Assembly: GCA_035532755.1 (NCBI GenBank)
Contig: DATKQI010000243.1
Span: 1 to 19,255, forward strand
Length of the DNA stretch: 19,255 nucleotides
Reading direction: 5' to 3'
DNA from: DATKQI01 sp035532755
Lineage (GTDB): Bacteria; Pseudomonadota; Alphaproteobacteria; Acetobacterales; Acetobacteraceae
A program made the translations under genes and the position numbers. The first letter of the stretch is position 1, and each line of letters begins with the position of its first letter. Below are positions 1 through 7,100 of this stretch, one piece after another. The notes under the pieces were generated by a model, which saw only the letters and a program-made list of their open reading frames with translations, ran no database searches and was not told where the DNA came from.

Positions 1-1
1 T

Positions 2-226
2 GCGCCGGCGCGGCTGTCGATGGAGAAGCGGCTGATCGCATGGCAGCTGGGGATGACCCGCGAGACGTTCTCGCGGATCCTGGGGGGCATGGAGCGGTAC
101 GGCTTGCGCATCGCCGGCGATACGGTGGAGGTCGTGGATGCGGCGGCGTTGCAGGCGCGGTTCCGTCTTGACCCGCAGATCGACGGAGCCGAGCCGATCA
201 TCCCGTTTCCTCCAAGGCGGCATTGA
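2..226 (+). CDS. Crp/Fnr-family transcriptional regulator, C-terminal fragment (cut by window start)
   Basis: The reading frame is open from base 2 and ends at the stop at 224-226. The visible 74 or so residues are the DNA-binding end of a Crp/Fnr regulator: the stretch LSMEKRLIAWQLGMTRETFS has the spacing of the family helix-turn-helix, where the recognition helix reads T-x-E-T-x-S-R-x-L. The effector-binding (cyclic nucleotide-like) domain lies outside the window, so the signal cannot be read. The ATG at 20 is internal to this domain and is not taken as the start. Its neighbourhood (an NsrR-type regulator, nnrS and NO-related genes) makes a Dnr/NnrR-like NO or oxygen sensor plausible, but that is inference. 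The tail after the helix-turn-helix is ordinary, with no sign of decay. Confidence 0.85.
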   Translation, partial: APARLSMEKRLIAWQLGMTRETFSRILGGMERYGLRIAGDTVEVVDAAALQARFRLDPQIDGAEPIIPFPPRRH

Positions 227-291
227 GGCGGCTCCAGCGGAAACCCCGCTGCTGTTGCGGTGCGGACGGGGCAGGAATGCGTGCCGGCGGC

Positions 292-624
292 TCAGGCAGC
301 CTTCACGAAGTCGTAACGGCCAACCCCCTGTACCAGCAGATAGCGGCTGATCCCGTCCGCCGCGTTGCTGGTGCTGTGCACGACCCCGGGCGGTATCGCG
401 AGGGTCTGGCCGGGAAGCAGCCGCTGCGTCCGCGCCGGGTCCCGAAGCGCCACCTCGATCATGCCCTCAAGGCAGTAGAACCGGTCGGTGATCACGGAGT
501 GGTGGTGCCAGGCCAGGGTGGCACCGGGCTGCAGCACGTATTCCACCACGCGCACCTCAGCCGTCTGCACCACGATATGGGTCTTCTCGCCGCTTGAAGC
601 CGGGGTCTGGGCAGTCTGGTCCAT
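292..624 (-). CDS. small single-domain cupin protein
   Basis: A 110-residue protein with one conserved beta-barrel cupin domain. Motif 1 is visible near residues 34-54 (G, then WHHHS, then FYCLEG) and motif 2 near residues 69-85 (GQTLAIPPGVVHSTSN). The two or three His of motif 1 and the His of motif 2 form the usual metal site. The motif 1 Glu position is not clearly kept. The length fits stand-alone cupins, which bind metal and small ligands or act as small dioxygenases; the substrate cannot be told. The ATG at 624 is preceded by AAGGAGA at good spacing, which fixes the start. It lies 134 bases downstream of the 203-residue gene on the same strand and may be the last gene of that transcript. 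Confidence 0.85.
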   Translation of the reverse strand: MDQTAQTPASSGEKTHIVVQTAEVRVVEYVLQPGATLAWHHHSVITDRFYCLEGMIEVALRDPARTQRLLPGQTLAIPPGVVHSTSNAADGISRYLLVQGVGRYDFVKAA

Positions 625-758
625 TGTTCGGTCTCCTTGTCGAGTTTACGGATCCCTGTGGTCACAGCGATGCGGGTCTGGGTTTCGCACGAGGCGCCGC
701 CGCCGGTGGGGCCTGGCGACGGGTCCGTGCATCGGATCAACCCGCCGCTGCCGGGGCG

Positions 759-1370
759 TTACGTCCTGATCCAGGTTTCAGAGAAGGCGAGCATGGCGGT
801 GCTCATGGCGTGTCCGGCCATCTCGCGGGCCACCGGCTTGCCGGCCAACCGTTGGCCGTTCACCTCGATCGCCGCGTCCTGGCACGGGACGAACAGGCTG
901 GGCATGTGGTGCCGGCCGGTGGCCGACTTGTCCGGCGGCAGGGCGAAGCAGAAGGGCTGGCCGAGCCCGGTCCAGCGCAGCCGCACGGTGAGCGGCCCGG
1001 CGGTGACGGTCTCGCTGTAGTCGCTGCGCGGATCGCCCGCGGTTTCCACCCGATCGAGCCGGCGGTACTCGAGCGCGGCCAGCCCGGGCAGGCCGCGGAA
1101 GGCGCCGAACTGGGACACGAAGCCGTCGACCAGGAAGCGCGCCAGCGCCTCGTTGTCGGTCAGGCACAAAGGGGCCTGCTCCGGCGCCGGGTTCGCCGCC
1201 TGCGGTGCGCGCAGCAGCACCAGCGCATGGCCGCGCCCGTGCGGGGAGAGCACCACCCGAAAGAAACTGGCGAGCGCGACGAACGGCCCGTCCTCGCGTT
1301 CCTTCAGCGAGATGCCGGGGTTTTCTCCCGACCATTCGACGGTGCCGGGAAATTGGATCGTCTCTGCCAT
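759..1370 (-). CDS. conserved hypothetical protein, 203 aa, no recognised domain
   Basis: I do not recognise the family. The frame can be extended upstream to 1637, but that extension lies inside the regulator gene at 1391-1927. The ATG at 1370 has a strong GGGAGGAC ribosome-binding site seven bases upstream, so the product is 203 residues starting MAETIQFPG. It is soluble, with no signal peptide and no membrane segment, and has mixed alpha/beta composition. A His-His pair falls near residue 160 (SATGRHHMPSLF) and there are few Cys. It starts 20 bases after the Rrf2 regulator ends, so the two are probably co-transcribed. A role in the NO/redox response is suggested only by this position. Confidence 0.7.
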   Translation of the reverse strand: MAETIQFPGTVEWSGENPGISLKEREDGPFVALASFFRVVLSPHGRGHALVLLRAPQAANPAPEQAPLCLTDNEALARFLVDGFVSQFGAFRGLPGLAALEYRRLDRVETAGDPRSDYSETVTAGPLTVRLRWTGLGQPFCFALPPDKSATGRHHMPSLFVPCQDAAIEVNGQRLAGKPVAREMAGHAMSTAMLAFSETWIRT

Positions 1371-1390
1371 GCTGTCCTCCCTTGGCGTTG

Positions 1391-1927
1391 TCAGCGGATC
1401 GGGGCCGGCATCGCGCTGGCCGCCTTCGGGCCGGCGATGGCCGGGCTCGGGCGGGAGGCGGCGCGCGGGCGGCAAGGTTCCGGCGTATGCGTGCGGGCGC
1501 GCGCGGGGAACATGCTGGCCGTCGGCCCGCCCGGACCGATCAGGTCGGCGAGCATAGAGCGCCCCAGCTCCGCCGCGAAGGCCTGCCCCGCCCGCCGCAG
1601 CGCCCCTTGCAGCAGGCAGCATCGGCCGAGCACGCAAGCCTCGGTGCCGGCGAAACAGGGCGCAAGGTCCATGTCCGGCTCGGCATCACGCACCACGGCG
1701 CCAAGATCGATCGCCGCCGGCGGCTTGGCCAGACGGATGCCGCCATGGCGCCGCCGCGTGGTTTCGATTTCACCCGCCAGCGCCAGGCGTTGCACAACCT
1801 TGGCGAGATGGGCCGCCGAGACATCGTAGGCGCGAGCGATCTCGCCCACGGTCACGATCCGTCCCGGGTGCAGAGCGAAGTACATCAGCACGCGCAGCGT
1901 ATAGTCCGTGTAGGTGGTCAGGCGCAT
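1391..1927 (-). CDS. Rrf2-family transcriptional regulator, NsrR-like
   Basis: A 178-residue winged-helix regulator that starts MRLTTYTDYTLRVL, the characteristic N-terminus of NsrR and other Rrf2 proteins. The helix-turn-helix covers about residues 27-60 and the wing (HGGIRLAKP) residues 61-69. Cluster-ligand candidates are Cys91, Cys98 and Cys103/Cys104, plus Asp8, the residue that ligates the 4Fe-4S cluster in characterised NsrR. These proteins repress NO-detoxification genes and release DNA when NO attacks the cluster. The Cys spacing differs slightly from the other NsrR in this window (14221-14661). The C-terminus carries an extra Pro/Arg/Ala-rich tail of about 45 residues (after residue 134), longer than usual, perhaps a read-through extension. 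The gene starts three bases after the small membrane-protein gene ends, so the two are translationally linked. Confidence 0.88.
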   Translation of the reverse strand: MRLTTYTDYTLRVLMYFALHPGRIVTVGEIARAYDVSAAHLAKVVQRLALAGEIETTRRRHGGIRLAKPPAAIDLGAVVRDAEPDMDLAPCFAGTEACVLGRCCLLQGALRRAGQAFAAELGRSMLADLIGPGGPTASMFPARARTHTPEPCRPRAASRPSPAIAGPKAASAMPAPIR

Positions 1928-1930
1928 CGG

Positions 1931-2092
1931 TCAGCCGAACAGCAGCGCGGCGCCAACGATCACGACGAAGTTCCAGACCAGGATGTTCACCAGGGTGCGA
2001 ACCATCATCCGATCGTCCCTCTCGGTGACCCCGAGGGCCGAGCAGATCGCGTTTCCGGGGAAAAAGAACGTACGAAGAAGCAGGCTTCCCAT
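1931..2092 (-). CDS. small single-pass membrane protein, 53 aa, ahead of the Rrf2 regulator
   Basis: The frame is open from a TTG at 2155, but that codon lies in a good promoter -35 box and the following codons encode the -10 region. I therefore take the ATG at 2092 as the start. The product is 53 residues, begins MGSLLLRTFFFPGN and has one clear hydrophobic segment at about residues 34-52 (TLVNILVWNFVVIVGAALLF). A charged stretch (ERDDRMMVR) just before it suggests a cytoplasmic N-terminal part. I do not recognise the family. It ends three bases before the start codon of the NsrR-like regulator, so it is the first gene of that operon. The function is unknown; a small membrane partner in NO or metal stress is only a guess from position. 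Confidence 0.6.
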   Translation of the reverse strand: MGSLLLRTFFFPGNAICSALGVTERDDRMMVRTLVNILVWNFVVIVGAALLFG

Positions 2093-2126
2093 GGCGGCGG
2101 TCCCAGAACCAGCAATTGTGGTACCT

Positions 2127-2155
2127 ATTATAGGGTCGCCGGCCGAGTAAAGCAA
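2127..2155 (-). promoter_or_regulatory. sigma70-type promoter for the small membrane protein / Rrf2 operon
   Basis: On the minus strand there is a perfect -10 TATAAT (plus 2127-2132) and a -35 TTGCTT (plus 2150-2155) separated by exactly 17 bases. The -10 box sits in a palindrome, CCTATAATAGG (2124-2134), and AGGTA, a half-site of the NsrR-like operator seen elsewhere in the window, follows directly. The predicted start of transcription is around 2119-2120, about 28 bases before the ATG at 2092. Confidence 0.6.
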
Positions 2156-2199
2156 TATCCAGAATGCCTGTTTGGGCGGTGACGGGCAGCCTGCGCGGC

Positions 2200-2766
2200 C
2201 TACCCCGCGCGCCTATGGGCGAGCCAGTCGATCACCGGCGCCGCGCTCCGGTCCGGCGGGAACACGGGATAGAACACCGTCTCGATCGCGCCCGCCCGCA
2301 CCACCAGGGTCAGGCGGCGGAGCAGACGCTGGCCGCCGACGGTGAAGGTCGGCAAACGCAGCGCCGTGGTCAGGGCGAATCCCGCGTCGCTGAGCAGCGC
2401 GAAGGGCAGTTCAAGCCGCGTGGCCACTTCCTTCTGCGGCGCCGGCGCCTGGGTGCTGATCCCGAAGACGACGGCGCCGAGCGCGACCAGGCGGTGATGG
2501 TGGTCACGGAAGTCGCAGGCTTGCGCGGTGCAGCCGCGCGCGCCGGGAATCCGGTCCCAGCCCGGCGGCGTCGGCGTGTCGGCCTCGCTGGCGCGTGGGA
2601 AGCAGTAGAGCACCGTCCAGCCCGGGTTGGGGTGGCCGAGATCGACCGTCCCCCCGGTGGTGGCGGGGAGCGTTACGACGGGCATCCGCAGTCGGGGCAG
2701 ATGACGGCAGGCGCCGTCATCCGGCGGCACGGGCAGGTCGGGCGGGAGAATGCGCGGATCGCTCAC
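2200..2766 (-). CDS. peroxiredoxin (AhpC/TSA, BCP-like)
   Basis: A 188-residue thioredoxin-fold peroxiredoxin that reduces hydrogen peroxide, organic peroxides or peroxynitrite through a reactive Cys. The centre is GARGCTAQACDFRD at residues 75-88: Cys79 is the expected peroxidatic residue and Cys84, five residues later, a candidate resolving residue as in BCP-type enzymes. The usual Thr-Pro-Gly before the Cys is replaced by Gly-Ala-Arg-Gly, as in a known bacterial subfamily with the same N-terminal pattern (LPVPPDDGAC) and the same C-terminal IETVFYPVFPPD pattern. There is no signal peptide, so it is cytoplasmic. An NsrR-like 17-bp palindrome lies 90 bases upstream of the start, suggesting NO-responsive control and a job in peroxynitrite or peroxide defence. 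It is transcribed alone, away from the DUF488 gene. Confidence 0.88.
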   Translation of the reverse strand: MSDPRILPPDLPVPPDDGACRHLPRLRMPVVTLPATTGGTVDLGHPNPGWTVLYCFPRASEADTPTPPGWDRIPGARGCTAQACDFRDHHHRLVALGAVVFGISTQAPAPQKEVATRLELPFALLSDAGFALTTALRLPTFTVGGQRLLRRLTLVVRAGAIETVFYPVFPPDRSAAPVIDWLAHRRAG

Positions 2767-2855
2767 GTGCGTCGCGTCCTTGCCGCTGGGCCGGATCTGG
2801 CGTGCGCCTCCGGCGTGTGGACCCGGGCTTGTCCCGGAGGTGTCGGGATATAAAC

Positions 2856-2872
2856 AGGCATTCGATATGCCT
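2856..2872. promoter_or_regulatory. NsrR-like 17-bp operator upstream of the peroxiredoxin gene
   Basis: AGGCATTCGATATGCCT is a perfect 6+6 inverted repeat around a 5-base centre. It has the same length and outer bases as the palindromes at 4277-4293 and 14709-14725. On the minus strand an AT-rich TATATC, a possible -10, follows directly (plus 2847-2852), so a bound repressor would block the promoter of the peroxiredoxin gene. The rest of 2767-3062 shows no other feature. Confidence 0.55.
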
Positions 2873-3062
2873 CCTATAGCGACCTTGGCGGGATCTGTCT
2901 TGCCCGATGGATCATGGCCCCGGGATCGGCTTGCGTTGCGGCATCATGCTGGCGATCGCGGACGGTCCGGTGCTCGCGCGGGGGCATGCCTCGGTCTGAT
3001 CGCTCCCGCGCCCTCGCAGGAGCCTGACAAGCCGAGCGTCGGCGAAACATGGGACGACAGTG

Positions 3063-3608
3063 ATGGATAACGGCGCGACATTCTACACGATCGGTCACTC
3101 CACCCGGTCCGTGACAGAGCTCGTCTGTCTGCTCCGGGAGGCCGGGGCCGATTTCGTCGTTGATGTCCGCTCCATCCCTCGCTCGCGGACGAATCCGCAA
3201 TTCAATGCCGATACGCTTCCCGATACCCTGGCCGCCGAGCGGATCGGCTATCGCCACATCGCCCGGCTCGGTGGCCTGCGCGGGCGGCACCAAGGTCAGG
3301 TCGTGTCGGCCAACGGTTTCTGGGAGAACCTCAGCTTCCGGAATTACGCCGACTACGCAGCGACGCCCGATTTTGGCGCGGGCATGGCGGAGCTGTATGA
3401 GATCGGGCGCGGCCATGCGTGCGCCGTCATGTGCGCCGAAGCCGTCTGGTGGCGCTGTCATCGCCGCATCATCGCCGATTATCTGCTCGTCGACGGCCAT
3501 GCGGTGGCCCACATCATGGGGAAGGGGAAGATCGAGCGCGCCACCATGACCCCGGCCGCCGCCCGGCAGCCCGATGGCACGTTGCGATACGCCGGCGCCA
3601 GCCCCTGA
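3063..3608 (+). CDS. DUF488 family protein
   Basis: A 181-residue protein of the DUF488 family. The typical opening FYTIGHSTRS is followed by DVRSIPRSRTNPQFN (about residues 38-52). The central LGGLRGRHQG and the CAVMCAEAVWWRCHRRIIAD segment (about residues 120-139) are the other family hallmarks, with conserved Cys and His that suggest metal or nucleic-acid-related chemistry. The biochemical function of DUF488 is not established. A GTG at 3060 directly precedes the ATG at 3063; I use the ATG. It appears to be a single-gene unit, intact and of usual length. It lies between the divergent peroxiredoxin gene and a decayed glutamine amidotransferase, and nothing ties it directly to the NO genes. 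Confidence 0.85.
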   Translation: MDNGATFYTIGHSTRSVTELVCLLREAGADFVVDVRSIPRSRTNPQFNADTLPDTLAAERIGYRHIARLGGLRGRHQGQVVSANGFWENLSFRNYADYAATPDFGAGMAELYEIGRGHACAVMCAEAVWWRCHRRIIADYLLVDGHAVAHIMGKGKIERATMTPAAARQPDGTLRYAGASP

Positions 3609-3708
3609 CGCGCGGCCAGATCAGACCGGGACACTCGATGGCGAAAGTCCAAGGTCCCGCCGTCTGGATCGACCGCGTCCCTCCGGCGGACACCCGGAAA
3701 GGCCCGGG

Positions 3709-4213
3709 TTGAGAACGGCGGTGGCGATCCGCCACGTCCATTTCGAAGGCCTCGGCGGCTTTGCCGCCCCAACGCCTGGCATCTGCCTGGACGCCGCACT
3801 CAAGGCTCATGCTCTCGGGGCGTGCGTGGCTCCGGGTGTGGCGAAAGAGATCGGGTGGCCGCCGGTTGCGCTGACGGATGCCGGCCGGATTGGGTCGCCG
3901 CGCTCCCCGGACGGGTGTCCAGGTGCTGCACCGGCGCGGCGGTGCCGTCGCCCCGTCGCCGGGCGCGAAATGCCTCGCGTCCCTCGCTCGGCGTGCCAAC
4001 CACGCCTGTGCCGCCGGTCGGACGATCCCCGGTTTCCAGGTCGATCCCGAAGCCGACGGGCAGGGGTTCGAGCGGTGGCCGGCCGGACACGCGGCGGAGA
4101 GTGCCACGGTGCCGGCGCCTTCCGTCACGAAGCCTCGCGCCGATGCGCAACGTGTCGGCGCGGCGGCCGGCACGGCTGGGCCGCGTTGCATCGCCGGGTG
4201 GCTGGATGGGCTT
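3709..4213 (+). pseudogene. decayed class I glutamine amidotransferase (internal deletion plus frameshift)
   Basis: Two adjoining frames carry recognisable pieces of a class I glutamine amidotransferase of the GMP-synthase-domain type. Frame one (from about 3709) reads TAVAIRHVHFEGLGGF, then jumps to PGICLDAALKAHALG and AKEIGWPPVALTDAGR. The 60 or so residues normally between the N-terminal strand and the nucleophile elbow are missing. The Cys of GIC is kept. Around 3895-3915 the match moves to the second frame, giving GVQVLHRRGG, then IPGFQVDPEADGQGFERW (the family His-Pro-Glu is changed to Asp-Pro-Glu) and a C-terminal AGWLDGL. There is no original stop: the second frame runs on into the next operon. 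Together this is a dead gene. Working homologues release ammonia from glutamine for an unknown acceptor. Confidence 0.75.
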
Positions 4214-4248
4214 CGGGCTCGAAAAGGGACGAGCGCCATTGGACGCAC

Positions 4249-4293
4249 TTGCCAACCGGACGGGCGGGCCCTAAATAGGTATTGTGAATACCT
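4249..4293 (+). promoter_or_regulatory. promoter and perfect NsrR-like operator of the 4404 operon
   Basis: A -35 TTGCCA (4249-4254) and a weak -10 TAAATA (4272-4277) are 17 bases apart. The 17-bp perfect palindrome AGGTATTGTGAATACCT (4277-4293) starts on the last base of the -10 and covers the expected transcription start, the classic position for a repressor. The leader to the ATG at 4404 is then about 120 bases and shows no other structure I can name. The same CTAA-T-GGTATTGTG context recurs at 14671-14686 upstream of nsrR and the globin. Confidence 0.65.
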
Positions 4294-4403
4294 GTTGATG
4301 CACGTGCGGACACCGAGGCGCCATCCGCCGGCTGCGCTCCGTTCGGAGCGAACCCCGGTCAGGAAGGTCGCCAGCGCCTGGCGCGGGGCAGGAGAAAGGC
4401 CAC

Positions 4404-5759
4404 ATGACTGCTACCAGCGATCGGCTGTCGCGCTGGACGCCAGCGATATTCGCCTGCGCGCTGACCAACCTCGGCCTCGGCTTGTTGCTCTCGGTGCTGG
4501 GCCTTGGCTGGCCCGCGGTGCCGGCGACGGCGCCGGTCAGCTTTGCGATGGTGCATCTGCTGACCATCGGCTGGCTCACCCTGCTGATGTTCGGCGCGCT
4601 GTTCCAGTTCGTTCCGGTGATCACCAGCCGCAAGCTGCCGAGCCAGGCTTTGCCGCTGATCACCCTGATCGGGATCGAAAGCGGCCTGGCGCTGATGGTC
4701 GGCGGGTTCTGCGCCCTTGGCCGCAGTGCCTGGGCGGGGTTGCTGCTGCCGGTCGGGGGAGTGCTGGTGATCGTCGCGCTGCTGGTGGGCGGCGCCACCT
4801 TGCTGGTACCGCTGGCGGCGAAGCGGCCGGTGCCGCTCAGCGCGCGCTTCGTCCTCGCCGGCCTCGGGTTCCTGCTGCTCACGGTCCTGCTCGGCCTCAG
4901 CTTCGCGCTGGCCCTGACGGTGCCGGCCGCCGGCGCGGCGCTGGCGCCGTTGCTGACGGACGGCGTGGGCTATCACGCCCTGGCCGGGTTCGGCGGCTGG
5001 TTCACCCTGACCGCGATCGGCGTCTCCTACGAATTGCTGCCGATGTTCATGCTTGCCCCGCATGAGCGGGGTGCGCTCGGCGCCTCGGTGCTGTGGGTCG
5101 GGTTGGGCGGCTTCCTGGCCGCGTTCGCGGCCGGCCTGGCGGCGACCGTCTGGCCCGCTGCCTGGATCGCCGCGCTGGAGCAGGCGGGGCGGCTCGCCAT
5201 CGCGCTGGCGCTCGGCCTCTATCTGGCCGACGTGGTGCGGCTGTATCGCGGCCGGCGGCGGCGGCAGATTGAGCTGCACAACCGCGCCGCGATCGGCGCG
5301 TTCGTCGCCCTCGGGCTTGGCACGCTGCTCGCCGTTGGCGCGGTCGTCACGGACCGGTTGGCGGCGTTGGCGCCGAGCCTCGTGCTGCTGGTGATGCTGG
5401 GCTGGTTGAGCGGGCTCGGGCTGACCCAGCTCTACAAGGTCGTTGCGTTCCTGTCGTGGCTGTCGCGTTACGGCGGCCGGCTCGGACGCGGTCCCGTGCC
5501 GCGGGTGCAGGATCTGGTGAACGAGCCCGGCACGGTCGGCTTCTTCGTCCTTTATTTCGCCGCGATCGCGGTGGCCGCCGGCGCCGCCGCGTTTGGCCTG
5601 TCCGACGTGATCCGTGGTGCGCTCGCGTTCGCGCTGCTCGCGGTTCTGCTGCTGGCGCGAGAATACGCCCGCGCCTGGCGTGCAGTCTATGCGCGCGCGG
5701 TCCCCGCGCCCGTCCCCCGTTCCCCCATCGCTCCTGGTTCGGAAGGAATCCGCCGATGA
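4404..5759 (+). CDS. polytopic membrane protein, heme-copper-oxidase-I / NnrS-like appearance
   Basis: A 451-residue, very hydrophobic protein with about 12 predicted membrane helices and a basic loop (RGRRRR, about residues 282-287). Helix 2 reads MVHLLTIGWLTLLMFGALFQ (His51) and a mid-protein helix reads GYHALAGFGGWFTLTAIGVS (His191). This His-x-x-x-x-Gly-Trp plus Gly-Ala-x-x-x-x-x-Pro pattern resembles the heme-ligand helices of subunit-I-like proteins related to CcoN, NorB and NnrS. The full set of His ligands for a copper site is not evident, so I do not call it an oxidase. It is the first gene of a six-gene operon, behind a perfect NsrR-like operator. Its stop overlaps the next start (ATGA at 5756-5759). 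A haem- or NO-interacting membrane protein is the best inference; the exact activity is unknown. Confidence 0.7.
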   Translation: MTATSDRLSRWTPAIFACALTNLGLGLLLSVLGLGWPAVPATAPVSFAMVHLLTIGWLTLLMFGALFQFVPVITSRKLPSQALPLITLIGIESGLALMVGGFCALGRSAWAGLLLPVGGVLVIVALLVGGATLLVPLAAKRPVPLSARFVLAGLGFLLLTVLLGLSFALALTVPAAGAALAPLLTDGVGYHALAGFGGWFTLTAIGVSYELLPMFMLAPHERGALGASVLWVGLGGFLAAFAAGLAATVWPAAWIAALEQAGRLAIALALGLYLADVVRLYRGRRRRQIELHNRAAIGAFVALGLGTLLAVGAVVTDRLAALAPSLVLLVMLGWLSGLGLTQLYKVVAFLSWLSRYGGRLGRGPVPRVQDLVNEPGTVGFFVLYFAAIAVAAGAAAFGLSDVIRGALAFALLAVLLLAREYARAWRAVYARAVPAPVPRSPIAPGSEGIRR

Positions 5760-6280
5760 CCCAAGCCGCTCCCCTCACGCTCGACGTGCGCCCCGAGCTG
5801 CGCACCGGCGGCGAGCCGTTCCCGCGCATCATGCAGGCGGTCGCGAGCCTCGAACCCGGCCAGACGCTCCGCCTGCTGGCGACCTTCGAACCGATCCCGC
5901 TCTATGCCGTGCTCGGCCGCAAGGGCCTGGCGCATCGTGCCATCCATCACGGGGAGGAAGACTGGGAAATCCTGTTCACATCCGATCCGGATGCCGCGAC
6001 CGCGCCGCGTCCACTCCGGCCGGTCGCCGGCAGCCACGCCGGCGGCGGGTTGGGCTGGCCGGCGCCGAAGCAGAGCCTCGACAACCGTGATCTGCAGCCG
6101 CCCGAGCCGATGGTGCGCATCCTCTCCGCGTTGGAACAACTCGCCCCGGGCGAGGTGATCGAGGCCTGGAACGATCGCGAACCGCTGCTGCTCTACCCGG
6201 AACTGGAGGCGCGCGGCGCGACGATCCAGGTGAGCCGGGAACCTGCCGGCGTGCGGCTGTTGATCCGGCGCGGAGACTGA
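5756..6280 (+). CDS. tandem DUF2249 domain protein
   Basis: A 174-residue soluble protein made of two DUF2249 domains: about residues 8-75 (starting LDVRPELRTGG, containing RLLATFEPIPLYAVLGRKG) and about 108-170 (LDNRDLQPPEPMVRILSALE, containing IEAWNDREPLLLYPELEARG). DUF2249 is a small alpha/beta fold related to the TusA/SirA type, often found next to hemerythrin, nnrS and cytochrome genes; its chemistry is not established. There is no Cys in either domain, so a TusA-like sulfur relay through Cys is unlikely here. The ATG sits in the ATGA overlap with the membrane-protein stop and has GGAAGG upstream. The linker at 80-107 is Ala/Pro/Gly-rich. Confidence 0.85.
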   Translation: MTQAAPLTLDVRPELRTGGEPFPRIMQAVASLEPGQTLRLLATFEPIPLYAVLGRKGLAHRAIHHGEEDWEILFTSDPDAATAPRPLRPVAGSHAGGGLGWPAPKQSLDNRDLQPPEPMVRILSALEQLAPGEVIEAWNDREPLLLYPELEARGATIQVSREPAGVRLLIRRGD

Positions 6281-6284
6281 ACCG

Positions 6285-6614
6285 ATGGACCAGCCCGCCC
6301 CGCCGCTGACCGACACGCTGCTGCGCGATGCGCTGCATGACGTGATCGATCCGGAACTTGGCTACAACATCGTCGATCTCGGCCTGGTGTACGGCATCGC
6401 CATCGACGATGGTCTGGTCGATGTCACCATGACGATGACGACCCCCGGCTGCCCGGCGCAGGACTACATCGTGGGCGGCGTGGAGCAACGCCTGGCCGCC
6501 GAGCCCGGCGTCACCGGCGTGTTCGTCAGCGTGGTATGGGACCCCGCCTGGTCGCCTCGACTGATGTCGTCGGCGGCGAAGGCGCATTTCCGCATCCGCG
6601 AGGATGCGGAATGA
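6285..6614 (+). CDS. MIP18/DUF59 metal-sulfur cluster assembly factor
   Basis: A 109-residue MIP18-type (DUF59) protein, the family of SufT and PaaD that helps insert or mature Fe-S clusters. The hallmark DPELGYNIVDLGLVY is at residues 22-36 and TTPGCPAQD at 52-60, with the conserved Cys56. The length is typical for single-domain members. It starts four bases after the tandem DUF2249 gene, with GGAGA upstream, and its stop overlaps the next gene (ATGA at 6611-6614). In this operon, with a ferredoxin two genes on, it probably matures or repairs the Fe-S or metal centre of an operon partner. That fits an NO response, since NO destroys such clusters. The client protein cannot be named from sequence. 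Confidence 0.9.
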   Translation: MDQPAPPLTDTLLRDALHDVIDPELGYNIVDLGLVYGIAIDDGLVDVTMTMTTPGCPAQDYIVGGVEQRLAAEPGVTGVFVSVVWDPAWSPRLMSSAAKAHFRIREDAE

Positions 6615-6853
6615 CCGCCCCCGGTGCCGTCACCGATGAGATCGGCGGCCTCAACCGCCTGCTGGTCCGGGCGCTGCTCGCGCTTGCCCGCGCGGGCGGC
6701 GCCGAGGACGCCTGTCGTATCGCCGCGCGCGGCTGGTCCCTGCTGCGTCACCGTCACGCCAGGGAAGCCGAACGGCTGACCGCGGCGCTGCACACCCTGG
6801 CCCGCGAGGTCAGGCTTGATCCCCCCAACCAAGGAGACACAGACCATGGCTGA
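6611..6853 (+). CDS. small hypothetical protein, 80 aa
   Basis: I do not recognise this family. The start is the ATG at 6611, overlapping the stop of the MIP18 gene. The frame is open further upstream, but only inside that gene. The product is 80 residues, mostly helical, Ala/Arg/Leu-rich, with a central helix-turn-helix-like pair of helices (GGLNRLLVRALLALARAGG and AAALHTLAREV regions) and a polar tail. It has no membrane segment, no Cys pair and no signal peptide. Its last eight bases overlap the start of the next DUF2249 gene, so it is locked into the operon by translational coupling. Small proteins at this position could be accessory subunits; nothing more can be said. Confidence 0.75.
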   Translation: MTAPGAVTDEIGGLNRLLVRALLALARAGGAEDACRIAARGWSLLRHRHAREAERLTAALHTLAREVRLDPPNQGDTDHG

Positions 6854-7100
6854 CAGTTCCGTTCTCGATGTGCGCACGCTGGTTCCCGCCGAGCGGCACC
6901 GGCGCATCTTTGCCACCTATGAGGCGTTGGCGGCCGGCACGAAGTTCGAACTGGTGAACGACCACGATCCGAAGCCGCTCTACTATCAGTTCGACGCCGA
7001 GCATCACGGCGCCTTCTCCTGGCGCTACCTGGAGCAGGGGCCGGAGGTCTGGCGCGTGGAGATCGGCCGCGCCGGCTCTGCATCGAGAGGGGCGCGATGA
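6846..7100 (+). CDS. single-domain DUF2249 protein
   Basis: An 84-residue protein that is essentially one DUF2249 domain. It begins LDVRTLVPAERH and contains FELVNDHDPKPLYYQFDAEH (about residues 38-57) followed by WRYLEQGPEVWRVEIGR, the classic form of the family, including the His-Asp-Pro-x-Pro-Leu-Tyr core. A TTG further upstream (6816) is also in frame, but the ATG at 6846 has AAGGAG (6831-6836) at nine bases, so I use it. It overlaps the previous gene by eight bases and fdxA by four (ATGA at 7097). It is the second DUF2249 protein of the operon and is closer to the standard family sequence than the tandem one, so the three domains are probably not interchangeable. Confidence 0.88.
   Translation: MADSSVLDVRTLVPAERHRRIFATYEALAAGTKFELVNDHDPKPLYYQFDAEHHGAFSWRYLEQGPEVWRVEIGRAGSASRGAR

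Noticed and set aside
1371..1637. Upstream extension of the 203-residue gene to 1637
   Set aside because: It would overlap the Rrf2 gene for over 240 bases and ignores the strong ribosome-binding site before the ATG at 1370.
594..2182. Long plus-strand open frames across 594-1829 and 1205-2182
   Set aside because: They are antisense to the minus-strand genes, have no family resemblance, Arg/Gly/Pro-rich composition and no ribosome-binding site: typical shadow frames of high-GC DNA.
4404..5759. Naming the membrane protein an NO reductase or cytochrome oxidase subunit I
   Set aside because: Only part of the His pattern is present and the Cu/haem ligand set cannot be completed from the sequence, so the stronger label is not supported.
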